DNA of 49,314 nt. It comes from Actinomycetales bacterium JB111. GTDB taxonomy: Bacteria > Actinomycetota > Actinomycetes > Actinomycetales > Actinomycetaceae. Positions 8,998-16,724 of the stretch are shown one piece after another. Within the stretch, counting starts at the first letter, position 1. Each line of letters opens with the position of its first letter. The notes beneath the pieces were generated by a model, which was given only the letters and a program-made list of their open reading frames with translations, did no database searches and was not told the origin of the DNA. Location of the stretch: positions 1-49,314 of the forward strand of contig FUHX01000022.1 of the NCBI GenBank assembly GCA_900163555.1, given 5' to 3'. Made by a program: the position numbers and the translations under genes.

Positions 8998-9816
8998 ATG
9001 ACGACGGTACGACGACACGGACGCGCGGTCCTGAGCATTGCCCCGGCGGCGCTCGCGACCGCACTCCTCACCGCCTCCTGCGGGGGTGGTTCGGGCGAGG
9101 GCACGGACCGCGCGGAGGGGGCGACCGGCCCCACGGTCGAGGTCACCGACGTGGCCCGGACCGAGTGCGGCCGCACCTGGGAGGAGGCCTACGGCGAGGG
9201 CGGTTCCGACGAGGACTCCTCCGAGGTCGCCGAGGGCGGGGCGGACGATGTGACGGTGGACGCCGTCACCGTCAGCCGCGTCCCCGCCCGCACCGCGGCG
9301 CCGCCGCCGGATCCCGAGATCGTCCAGAGCTACGAGCGTCGCGTGCTCACCGACCGTTCCGTCGACGGCGTCCTCACCCTCGAGCTCACGCTGCGCGGCC
9401 AGGAGGATGCCCCCCACCCGCAGCGGCTCGAGCAGGTCCAGGTCGAGATCCGGGACGCGCAGGCCGAGCGGTGGGTGGGCCACGCGGTCGTGGACGGGGT
9501 CGTCGGTGCGTCCGTACCCGCGGACCCACCCGTCGACGTCGGCGCGGAGCCCGCGACGACGACCATCGAGATCGCGCCCTGGGCCTGCCCCGAAGACCTC
9601 GGCGACGCGACCGAGGCCGCGTGGGACCGCCTTCCCGACGGCGAGTACTACCTCCTCCTGCGCGGTTCGCTCGAGCCCGAGCCGGGCCAGGGGTCCGGTG
9701 CGCGTGGCATCTGGTCGACCGACCACATCCTGCTGACCGTCGCGGGGGGCGAGCTGAGCGTGAGCGACACGAACTACCCGCACGACAACCTCGCCGGTGC
9801 CCCCACGACGGGGTGA
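8998..9816 (+). CDS. Secreted lipoprotein of unknown function (paralog 2 of 3)
   Basis: Encodes 272 residues from ATG 8998, with GGGAGA about 7 bases upstream. The signal peptide runs RRHGRAVLSIAPAALATALL and ends in the lipobox TASC. A Gly/Ser/Glu-rich acidic spacer follows. The mature region carries TECGRTWEEAYG near its start and ACPEDL...RLPDGEYYLLLRG near its end, in the same order as paralogs 1 and 3. IWSTDHILLTVAGGELSVSD corresponds to the C-terminal segment of paralog 1. No catalytic motif was recognised. It sits 14 bp after paralog 1 and 4 bp before paralog 3. Confidence 0.8.
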   Translation: MTTVRRHGRAVLSIAPAALATALLTASCGGGSGEGTDRAEGATGPTVEVTDVARTECGRTWEEAYGEGGSDEDSSEVAEGGADDVTVDAVTVSRVPARTAAPPPDPEIVQSYERRVLTDRSVDGVLTLELTLRGQEDAPHPQRLEQVQVEIRDAQAERWVGHAVVDGVVGASVPADPPVDVGAEPATTTIEIAPWACPEDLGDATEAAWDRLPDGEYYLLLRGSLEPEPGQGSGARGIWSTDHILLTVAGGELSVSDTNYPHDNLAGAPTTG

Positions 9817-9820
9817 TGTC

Positions 9821-10474
9821 GTGAGCGCCACCTCCCCGGGTCGTCGCGGGTCCGGTGTCCCACCGATCCTCCTCCTGCCTGCACTGGTCCTGTCCGGCTG
9901 CGTGGGCCAGTCCCCCTCCCCCGGACCCGACGCGCCGACCGACGTCGCGCCCGACCGGGTCACCTGGACCCAGCGGGCGACCGAGGTCTGCGGGGTACCG
10001 CTCGAGGACGTCTACCGGCCCAGGGGCGATACGAGCGCGATCGACCACGCCGAGACGGGCCTGCTCGGCGCCTCGACGGCAGACCGCCTCGAGATCGAGA
10101 TCTCGCTCGGGGGCCCCGGCTACCCCGACATCGACCTGCTCGCGTCCGACATCTTCGTCGTCCTCGTCGACCCCGTAACCTCGGAGGTGTCGGCGGTCCT
10201 CGCGGTCGACGGTGAGGCAGTCACCTTCACGGGCCTCGCCGAGACCGTGACCATCGGCGAGCCCGCGTCGACCACGGCGACCGCGGTCCCGGTCCTTTGC
10301 GGGGAGCACGCCCCGGGCGACGAGGTCGAGGTCGCCCCGCTGACGGACGGGGAGTACGAGCTCGTCGTCGAGGGCGACCTGTGGTCCCCGAGCGCGAACG
10401 TCGAGCAGCCGATCAGCTGGGCGGCCGGCCCGATCCCGGTGGAATTCTCCGACGGCACCGTCACGGCCCGCTGA
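9821..10474 (+). CDS. Secreted lipoprotein of unknown function (paralog 3 of 3)
   Basis: Encodes 217 residues. GTG 9821 is preferred as it starts 4 bases after the previous stop; ATG 9797 in the same frame would overlap that gene. The signal peptide is VPPILLLPALVLSGC, with lipobox LSGC. It is the shortest of the three and contains the same anchor points: EVCGVPLEDVY near the start, CGEHAPGDEVEVAPLTDGEYEL near the end, then PISWAAGPIPVEFSDGTV. Position, spacing and these shared blocks suggest tandem duplication followed by strong divergence. Function unknown. Confidence 0.8.
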   Translation: MSATSPGRRGSGVPPILLLPALVLSGCVGQSPSPGPDAPTDVAPDRVTWTQRATEVCGVPLEDVYRPRGDTSAIDHAETGLLGASTADRLEIEISLGGPGYPDIDLLASDIFVVLVDPVTSEVSAVLAVDGEAVTFTGLAETVTIGEPASTTATAVPVLCGEHAPGDEVEVAPLTDGEYELVVEGDLWSPSANVEQPISWAAGPIPVEFSDGTVTAR

Positions 10475-10503
10475 CCGCGAGCCGGGCCGGTGGCTACGGT
10501 GAC

Positions 10504-11172
10504 GTGGTGACCCTTCTCGCGGAAGACCTCACCCTGCTCCTGCTCGACGACGACTCGGGCCGGTTCACGACCCACTCCTCCCGGCACGCCGCACTCGGGG
10601 GTGCCCTGCTGGCCGACCTCGCCCTCGGCGGATGGGTCGAGATCGACGGGCCGACGGGCGCGTTCCGCCGCGAGATCGTGCGGCCGACCGGCCAACCCGC
10701 CCCCGAGCACCCGGTGCTCGCGGACGCGCTCACCGAGGTCGCCGCCAAGGATCGCACGGCGAAGGAGCTCGTCACCCGGCTCGGGCGCGCGGCCAATGAA
10801 CCGCTGCTCCAGTCGCTCGTCGACCGCGGGATCCTGCGCCGCGAGCGAGACAAGGTCCTCGGACTGTTCCCGAGCACCACCTGGCCGACCGAGGACGTCA
10901 CCCACGAGCGCGAGCGACGCGCGACCCTCACGACGGCGATCGAGACCGGCCAGGGTTCCGAGCGCGATGTCGCGCTGCTGTCGATCCTCTCGGCGATCGA
11001 CGTCGCCCACAGGGTCCTGCCCGTCGAGGGGCTGGGTGCGCGCGAGGTCCGCTCCCGCGTGAAGGGGATGGCAGAGGGCGACTTCGCCGCGAAGGCGGTG
11101 AAGTACGCCGTGGACTCCATCGACGCCGCGCTCACCGCGGTGATCGTCACCAGCACGACGTCGTCCGGCTGA
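10504..11172 (+). CDS. GPP34 (GOLPH3-like) family protein
   Basis: Encodes 222 residues from GTG 10504; a second GTG at 10507 is equally possible. The sequence LLAEDLTLLLLDDDSGRF, then ALGGALLADLALGGWVEI, then LVTRLGRAANEPLLQSLVDRGILRRERDKVLGLFPSTTWP matches the GPP34 family. In eukaryotes it binds phosphatidylinositol 4-phosphate on Golgi membranes; in actinobacteria the same fold is common but its role is not established. The C-terminal third is helical, ending AALTAVIVTSTTSSG. It is 29 bp after lipoprotein 3 and 50 bp before the helicase on the same strand. Confidence 0.88.
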   Translation: MVTLLAEDLTLLLLDDDSGRFTTHSSRHAALGGALLADLALGGWVEIDGPTGAFRREIVRPTGQPAPEHPVLADALTEVAAKDRTAKELVTRLGRAANEPLLQSLVDRGILRRERDKVLGLFPSTTWPTEDVTHERERRATLTTAIETGQGSERDVALLSILSAIDVAHRVLPVEGLGAREVRSRVKGMAEGDFAAKAVKYAVDSIDAALTAVIVTSTTSSG

Positions 11173-11222
11173 CTCCGCCCGGCCCGGCCGGGACCCTCTG
11201 CGTCTCGGCGCACAATGGTGCG

Positions 11223-13739
11223 GTGGACCCGGATGCCGTGAACTCGAGGATCGTCGACCTCCTCACGCGCATCGGCGCGGACGACGACCGGCTCGTTCAC
11301 CTCGCGCACTCCCCCGCCCGCGCCGCCCGCACGGCTCCGTGGCCGCGGTGGGCGGACCCGGACCTCGTGGCCGGCTACCGGAGGCTCGGGGTCGATCAGC
11401 CGTGGTTCCACCAGGTCCAGGCCGCCGACGCTCTGCACGCCGGCCGCCACACGGCGGTCGCCACCGGCACGGGCTCCGGCAAGTCGATGGCCGCCTGGCT
11501 GCCCGTGCTCACGGCGGCGCGGGCCGGACAGCTCGCGGCAGTCGGGCCGGACGCCGGGTCGATCGCCCGGCACACCCGCCGGCCGACCGCCCTGTACCTC
11601 GCGCCAACGAAGGCGCTCGCGCACGACCAGCTCGTCGCCCTGACGGGCCTGGTCGGGGCGGCGGGCATGTCGTCGATCCGTCTCGCCACGTGCGACGGCG
11701 ACACCCCCGACGCCGAACGGGACTGGGCGCGCGAGCATGCCGACGTCGTGCTCACCAATCCCGACTTCGTCCACTTCTCGGTGCTGCCGTCCAGGCGACG
11801 GTGGGAGCGGGTCCTGCGCGGGCTGTCCGTCATCGTGCTCGACGAGCTGCACGCGTACCGGGGCGTACTCGGCGCGCACGTCGCGCTGGTGGTCCGGCGG
11901 TTGCTGCGGGTCGCCCGGCACCTCGGCGCCGACCCGGCGGTCGCGTGCTTGTCCGCGACGAGCGCCGATCCGGGCATCGCAGCGGCACGGATGATCGGGG
12001 TGGAGCCGGAGGACGTGACGGTGGTGGACGAGGACGCCTCGCCCGCCGGCAACCGCTACCTCGCGCTCTGGCAGCCCGCGCCGGCCGACGCCTGGGGTTC
12101 CTCAGCGGCGCGCGGCGGCAGCGCGACCGACCCGTGGGCGGTCCCCGCCCAGGCCGTGGAGGCGGAGGAGGGCGACGCGGTCGTCGTGGATGCGCAGAGT
12201 GAGGATGCGGGGGCCGAGGACGCGTCACTCCCCGAGGAGGAAGTCCAGCGCCGCTCCGCGCTCGCCGAGTGCGCCGACCTCGTCGCGGACCTCGTACCGA
12301 CGGGCGCGCGCACGCTGGCGTTCGTCCGATCGCGCCGCGGCGCGGAGGCCCTGGCCGAGACCGCACGGCGGCACCTTGGGATCATCTCACCGGCTCTCGC
12401 CCAGACCGTCCGCGCCTACCGCGGCGGCTTCCTGCCGGAGGAGCGGCGCGAGCTGGAGGCGCAGCTCCGTTCGGGCGAGATCCTCGCGATGGCCACGACG
12501 AACGCGCTCGAGCTCGGCATCGACGTCTCGGGACTGGACGCGGTGCTGCTCTGCGGCTGGCCAGGGTCGCGGGCGTCGATGTGGCAACAGGCGGGCCGGG
12601 CCGGGCGCGCGGGGGCGGACGGCGTGGCGGTGCTCGTGGCCTCCGCCGACCCGCTGGACACCTATCTCATCCACCATCCCGAGGCGATCCTGGGTGAGCC
12701 CGTCGAGGCCACCGTGTTCAACCCCGCCAACCCCCACGTGCTGGCGCCCCACCTGTGCGCGGCCGCGGCGGAGCTGCCGCTGACCGAGACCGACTTCCCC
12801 CTGTTCGGCATCGACGACGACCGAGGCGCGGCGCTCCTCGACCACCTCACGGACGGCCTCGGCCTCCTGCGTCGCCGCCCCACCGGCTGGTACTGGGACG
12901 TGGCGAACTCGGTGCGCGCCCAGGACCTCACCTCCCTGCGCGGGACCTCGAACCGGCAGGTGCAGATCGTGGAGGCGGCGACCGGGTCGGTCCTCGGGAC
13001 CGTGGACGCGGGCAGCGCCGACTCCACCGTCCACACCGGCGCCGTGTACGTGCACCAGGGCAGGGTCCTCGAGGTGGTTGAGCGGCTCGAGGACGTCGCG
13101 ATCGTCGCCGACGGCGCGCACCTGCCGTACCGGACCAGGGCCCGCACACAGTCCAGCGTGCGGTTCCTGACCGAGGACGAGGTCGTGGATCTCGGGGACG
13201 TCGTGTGGCGCACCGGTGAGGTCGAGGTGACCTCGCGGGTCGACTCGTTCGTCCGCTACCGCGTGCCCGATCAGCGGCAGATCGGCGTGGAGCAGCTCGA
13301 GATGGACGACCACCGGTTCACGACCGTCGGTGCCTGGTGGACCATCTCTGGCGATGCGCTGGCCCGTGCGGAGATCCCCGCGGCCAACCTCGGCGGCGCC
13401 CTGCACGCCGCGGAGCATGCCTCCATCGGGCTCCTTCCCCTGCTCGCGACGTGCGACCGCTGGGACATCGGCGGCCTCTCCACGGAAGTGCACGAGCAGA
13501 CCGAGCTGCCGACCGTCGTCGTGCACGACGCCTTCGCCGGCGGGGCAGGCTTCGCCCGCCACGGCTTCGACGTGGCGGGCGAATGGATGCGCGCGACCCT
13601 CGAGACCGTGACCTCCTGCCCGTGTGCCACCGGCTGCCCGAGGTGCGTGCAGTCACCAAAGTGCGGCAACGGAAACTCGCCCCTGGACAAGCGCGGCGCG
13701 ATCCGGCTGCTCGCGGTCCTGAGCGAGGTCATGAGCTAG
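11223..13739 (+). CDS. DEAD/DEAH-box helicase with DUF1998 zinc-binding tail (Hrq1-like; helicase/secretion neighbourhood helicase)
   Basis: Encodes 838 residues from GTG 11223. RecA-like domain 1 shows HQVQAADAL (Q motif), ATGTGSGKS (Walker A, 80-88), YLAPTKALAHDQ (Ia) and LDELHAYRG (motif II, DELH at 207-210), then LSATSADP (III). Domain 2 shows AFVRSRRGAEALAE (IV), ATNALELGIDVSGLDAV (V) and WQQAGRAGRAG (VI). The C-terminal DUF1998 part ends with a cysteine cluster, CPCATGCPRCVQSPKCGNGN, likely zinc-binding. This set defines the Hrq1/YprA-like family of 3'-5' DNA helicases tied to DNA repair. In actinobacteria this helicase typically lies beside the Tad genes, as it does here. Confidence 0.93.
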   Translation: MDPDAVNSRIVDLLTRIGADDDRLVHLAHSPARAARTAPWPRWADPDLVAGYRRLGVDQPWFHQVQAADALHAGRHTAVATGTGSGKSMAAWLPVLTAARAGQLAAVGPDAGSIARHTRRPTALYLAPTKALAHDQLVALTGLVGAAGMSSIRLATCDGDTPDAERDWAREHADVVLTNPDFVHFSVLPSRRRWERVLRGLSVIVLDELHAYRGVLGAHVALVVRRLLRVARHLGADPAVACLSATSADPGIAAARMIGVEPEDVTVVDEDASPAGNRYLALWQPAPADAWGSSAARGGSATDPWAVPAQAVEAEEGDAVVVDAQSEDAGAEDASLPEEEVQRRSALAECADLVADLVPTGARTLAFVRSRRGAEALAETARRHLGIISPALAQTVRAYRGGFLPEERRELEAQLRSGEILAMATTNALELGIDVSGLDAVLLCGWPGSRASMWQQAGRAGRAGADGVAVLVASADPLDTYLIHHPEAILGEPVEATVFNPANPHVLAPHLCAAAAELPLTETDFPLFGIDDDRGAALLDHLTDGLGLLRRRPTGWYWDVANSVRAQDLTSLRGTSNRQVQIVEAATGSVLGTVDAGSADSTVHTGAVYVHQGRVLEVVERLEDVAIVADGAHLPYRTRARTQSSVRFLTEDEVVDLGDVVWRTGEVEVTSRVDSFVRYRVPDQRQIGVEQLEMDDHRFTTVGAWWTISGDALARAEIPAANLGGALHAAEHASIGLLPLLATCDRWDIGGLSTEVHEQTELPTVVVHDAFAGGAGFARHGFDVAGEWMRATLETVTSCPCATGCPRCVQSPKCGNGNSPLDKRGAIRLLAVLSEVMS

Positions 13740-13750
13740 CGGAGATCGCT

Positions 13751-13791
13751 GGTCGGGCGCCCCGGGGAGTGGATCCCCCTTCGACCCGACC
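13751..13791. terminator. Hairpin between convergent helicase and Tad operon
   Basis: GGTCGGG (13751-13757) pairs with CCCGACC (13785-13791); inside, GGGGA and TCCCC form a second stem. It fills the 52-bp gap between the two convergent stops and could act in both directions. No U-tract. Confidence 0.5.
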
Positions 13792-14412
13792 TCATGCGGG
13801 GCCGGCCCGCGCGGACGCGCTCGCCTCGCGCGCGCCGAAAACACCGAGGTTCACCGGGACCGTCACGGTGAGCACCACCTCCTCCCCCTCGACGCTGCAG
13901 CTCGCCAGGTAGGCCTCGTTGACCCGCGCCACACGGTCCGCCTGACCGCAGGCCTCCGACTCCCCAGCCCCCCGCTGGATCGCCTGAGCCGCCGCGAGGG
14001 AGCCCAGGTCCGCCGCCCCCTGCGCGGTGTGCCGGGCGGACTGCACGGACGCCAGCGCGAGGATGGCAATGAGCAGGACGAAGGCGCCGGCGAGGATGCC
14101 CGCCACGAGGACGCTGACCCCGCCCCACTCGCGATCGGCCGGCTCAGGATCGGCCGGCTCGCCACGCCCCCTGCGCGACGAGGAGCTGCGACGTCCTTCG
14201 GGCAGTCCTTCCGTACGATCCGCGAGTTCTACGCCTCCTCCGTGATCTGCACGATCTGCGCGTTCCACAGGTTCTGCGCGATCTGTGCGACCCCTGGCAT
14301 GTGATCGGCCATCGGCTCTCGGTCGGCCACGATCGCTCGCATCGTCCACGCTGTCCGCGCCGCGGTCGAGCCGTTCCTTCCGGACGATCACCCGGACGAG
14401 TCGGCGCCTCAC
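13792..14412 (-). CDS. TadE-like membrane protein, Rv3654c type, with a long N-terminal extension
   Basis: Encodes 206 residues. The GTG at 14412 overlaps the tadE stop as GTGA, which supports this start. Residues 1-95 are highly charged (Arg/Asp/Glu) and unusual for the family. The recognisable part begins at about 95 with DREWGGVSVLVAGILAGAFVLLIAILALAS, a single membrane segment, then ARHTAQGAADLGSLAAAQAIQRGAG and a two-cysteine tail (EACGQ, LASCS). Family members usually start only a few residues before the membrane segment; a GTG at 14106 exists but falls inside the segment. Likely a minor pseudopilin or pilus assembly factor. Confidence 0.72.
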   Translation of the reverse strand: MRRRLVRVIVRKERLDRGADSVDDASDRGRPRADGRSHARGRTDRAEPVERADRADHGGGVELADRTEGLPEGRRSSSSRRGRGEPADPEPADREWGGVSVLVAGILAGAFVLLIAILALASVQSARHTAQGAADLGSLAAAQAIQRGAGESEACGQADRVARVNEAYLASCSVEGEEVVLTVTVPVNLGVFGAREASASARAGPA

Positions 14413-14876
14413 GGCGGCACCTCCCCGGCGAAGGACTCCTCCGCCGCCGCGCTCGCCCGTCCGCTCACCCGGTAACCCGTCACGGACAGCGCCCCGGGAT
14501 ACGGGGCCTCGACGACCGCAACCACAAGGTCGCCCTCGCGCGAGACGGAGACGGTTGCGCCGTCGGGGGCGAGTCGCATGGCGTGGCTCGTCGCGATGTC
14601 GAGACTCTCCCCCGCCGCGGCCGCCCGCGCCGCTGCCTGCGCGGCATCGGTCACCCGAAGGTGCGCTGCCCCCGTGGCGATGGCCGAGAGCACGAACAGC
14701 AGCGCGAGGGCGACAGCCGGGAGAACGATGGCGAACTCCGCGGTGGCCATGCCCCGCTCACCGTCGCGGCCGATGCGGCCGCGACGCCGGGCGCGCCCGG
14801 TGCGGCTGCTCGCAGCCCGTCCGCCGGCCGGGGGCCGGGCGCACGGCCCGACCCCCGGCGTGCGATCGGCGGGCAT
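14409..14876 (-). CDS. TadE family pseudopilin
   Basis: Encodes 155 residues. ATG 14876 overlaps the previous stop (TGATG), showing translational coupling to the pilin gene. After a basic, Gly-rich leader comes RDGERGMATAEFAIVLPAVALALLFVLSAI: a Gly followed by a hydrophobic helix with Glu near position 5, the prepilin-type cleavage arrangement. AAHLRVTDAAQAAARAAA follows, as in TadE proteins. The mature domain is short and ends EESFAGEVPP. It should be a membrane-anchored minor component of the Tad pilus, processed by a prepilin peptidase not encoded in this window. Confidence 0.85.
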   Translation of the reverse strand: MPADRTPGVGPCARPPAGGRAASSRTGRARRRGRIGRDGERGMATAEFAIVLPAVALALLFVLSAIATGAAHLRVTDAAQAAARAAAAGESLDIATSHAMRLAPDGATVSVSREGDLVVAVVEAPYPGALSVTGYRVSGRASAAAEESFAGEVPP

Positions 14877-15094
14877 CACACACCCAGCGCCCGCGTGATC
14901 AGGCCCGTCACCATCCCGATCACCGAGTCCCCGTTGAGGATGCCGATGAGCGCGGCCGCGAGCCCGGCCGCCGCGACCGTGCCGATCGCGTACTCGGCTG
15001 TGGCCATGCCGGCCTCCGCGTCCTCGGCGGTCCGCCGGTGTCGTTCCTTCCACGCCCGTGCCGCACGCGACACGGTCGCCATGCATCGATTCAT
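14876..15094 (-). CDS. DUF4244 protein, Flp/Tad-type pilin subunit
   Basis: Encodes 72 residues. ATG 15094 is chosen because GGGAG lies about 9 bases upstream; the frame is open further. The sequence EDAEAGMATAEYAIGTVAAAGLAAALIGIL shows a Gly-Met cleavage point, Glu at +5 and Tyr at +6 of the hydrophobic helix, the classic Flp pilin pattern. The tail is short (ITRALGV). It corresponds to Rv3656c in the mycobacterial block as I remember it. It is the likely main pilus subunit and overlaps tadE by one base. A 281-bp gap separates it from tadC, so it may have its own promoter. Confidence 0.88.
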   Translation of the reverse strand: MNRCMATVSRAARAWKERHRRTAEDAEAGMATAEYAIGTVAAAGLAAALIGILNGDSVIGMVTGLITRALGV

Positions 15095-15375
15095 GGTTTC
15101 TGCTCCCTCTCCGGCTCGCGCCGGTCGCCGCCCGGCCGGTTGCCGAGCTCGTGCCACTCACGCTCCTCCGTTGCGTCGATCGCCCGCCGGGGCGAGCTCG
15201 GCGCCTGTGCACGACGCGGCGGGCCCTCGGGCTGTGGAGAACCAGGCGGTGGACCAGCGCGTTGTGACGAGCCGGTGGTGGAGCGCAAGGGGAAGGAGCC
15301 GGTCACCGCCGACGGCGGATGGGCCGGTACGTCGATCCAGGAGACGAGCACCGCGGATGACCACGGAGGCGCCCC

Positions 15376-15921
15376 TCACCGCAGCAGATCGAGCCCGGCG
15401 CCGAGGACGACGGGCACGATGCCGAGCAGGATGAACGCAGGCAGGAAGCACAGGCCGAGCGGCAGCACGAGTCGCACGCCGAGCTTCGCGGCGGCCTCCT
15501 CCGCCTCCCTCGCGGCGTCCGCCCGCAGGGCCCGAGCCCGCAGCTGGAGCAACGGGGCGGGGTCAGCGCCGTCGTCCCACGCGGGCTCGAGGCAGTCCGA
15601 GAGGACCGTTGCGCTCGCCGGCGCCCCCTCCCACGCCTCCTCCCATCCCGCACCGAGCACGAGCAGCTCACCCGCGGAGGACAGCGACGCGGCGAGTGCC
15701 CGGTCCCCCACACCCGCGAGCGCCTCCCCGAGCACCCGGAGCGCCGTGGGCACCGAACTGCCGGAGGCGAGAACGGCACCGGCGAGGTCGAGCAGGACCG
15801 CAGGATCCAGCGAGAGCCCCGCGAGCTCGGGGTCCCGCGGCGCGACCTCGGCGGTGCGCGACCACCCCGTCACCCACGGCACGGCCCCGAGCACGGCCAG
15901 GGCGAGGAGAACGCCGGTCAC
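15376..15921 (-). CDS. tadC: Type II secretion F / TadC-like inner membrane protein
   Basis: Encodes 181 residues from GTG 15921, which overlaps the tadB stop as GTGA, with GGGGAG about 8 bases upstream. It has an N-terminal membrane segment (VTGVLLALAVLGAVPW), a helical cytoplasmic part (LDPAVLLDLAGAVLASGSSVPTALRVLGEAL) and a C-terminal pair of hydrophobic stretches (KLGVRLVLPLGLCFLPAFILLGIVPVVLG) ending in the GspF signature. The KLGVRLVLPLGLCFLPAF block is diagnostic for TadC. Shorter than proteobacterial TadC, as usual in actinobacteria. Forms the membrane platform with TadB. Confidence 0.88.
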   Translation of the reverse strand: MTGVLLALAVLGAVPWVTGWSRTAEVAPRDPELAGLSLDPAVLLDLAGAVLASGSSVPTALRVLGEALAGVGDRALAASLSSAGELLVLGAGWEEAWEGAPASATVLSDCLEPAWDDGADPAPLLQLRARALRADAAREAEEAAAKLGVRLVLPLGLCFLPAFILLGIVPVVLGAGLDLLR

Positions 15922-16718
15922 GGCGAGCTCCCCTCGGCCCGGCGCTCGGCCCGCAGCACCCACACCCAGCCCACCGCGAGCATCACGAGCCCGACGAGAA
16001 GGCACACCGTCCCGATGCCGCCGTCCAGCAGGGTGCCGACCGGATCCGCCCCGACCACCGCGCCGAGCAGGAGCCCGAGCACGGGCAGCCAGCCGAGCAG
16101 CCGCCCGGTCGCCCGAGGTCCGGCGAGCGCCACCGCCCGTGCGCCCGCGGCCCGTCCGGCCTCGGCGATCCCGGCCGCGGAACGGTCGAGGACGTCGGCG
16201 AGCGGCGCGCCCGTCGCGTGTGTCACCCGGCAGGCGACGAGCACGCCCGCCATCGCGCCTGTGGCGGCGGCGCGCTCGGCCCTGCTCCCGAGCGAGACCC
16301 GCGCAGACGACGGTCGCTCGCCGGACCCGACACCACGCGCCGATCGCCGACCGCGGCCCCCGGCCAGCCGTTCGGCGACGTCGAGGAGGTCCCGGGGAAT
16401 CCCGGTCGGATCGAGGCTCGCCTCCTCACCGTCCGGGATGACGCGGGCCCGGCGCAGCGCCGTGGTCCACGCGCGTGCGGGCGCCGAGCCGGCCCGCAGG
16501 CGCAGGCCGACCTCGGACACCATCAGCCCGGGGTCCAGCACCCGGCCACGGCCGTGCGCGCCCCGACGTCGACGCGCCAGCCAGCCCTTCGGCCCACCTC
16601 CCGCGGCACTCGCCCGGCCACGAACGGGCTCGCCTGCCCGGCGGGCGAAGCGCCCGAGTCTCCTCGGCGGGACGGTCAGCACCGCGAGGGCGGCCACGAG
16701 GAGCGCTCCCACGACCAC
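15918..16718 (-). CDS. tadB: Type II secretion F / TadB-like inner membrane protein
   Basis: Encodes 266 residues from GTG 16718, six bases after the tadA stop. One N-terminal hydrophobic segment (VVGALLVAALAVLTV) is followed by a GspF-type cytoplasmic domain with LRAGSAPARAWTTAL and RVTHATGAPLADVLDRSAAGIAEAGRAAGARAVALAGPRATGRLLGWLPVLGLLLGAVVG, then a last membrane segment and a basic tail. The RATGRLLGWLPVLGLLLG block is typical of TadB. It acts with TadC as the membrane platform powered by TadA. A Ser/Arg/Gly-rich insert near residues 120-140 looks unstructured. Confidence 0.88.
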   Translation of the reverse strand: MVVGALLVAALAVLTVPPRRLGRFARRAGEPVRGRASAAGGGPKGWLARRRRGAHGRGRVLDPGLMVSEVGLRLRAGSAPARAWTTALRRARVIPDGEEASLDPTGIPRDLLDVAERLAGGRGRRSARGVGSGERPSSARVSLGSRAERAAATGAMAGVLVACRVTHATGAPLADVLDRSAAGIAEAGRAAGARAVALAGPRATGRLLGWLPVLGLLLGAVVGADPVGTLLDGGIGTVCLLVGLVMLAVGWVWVLRAERRAEGSSP

Positions 16719-16724
16719 GGCCGG

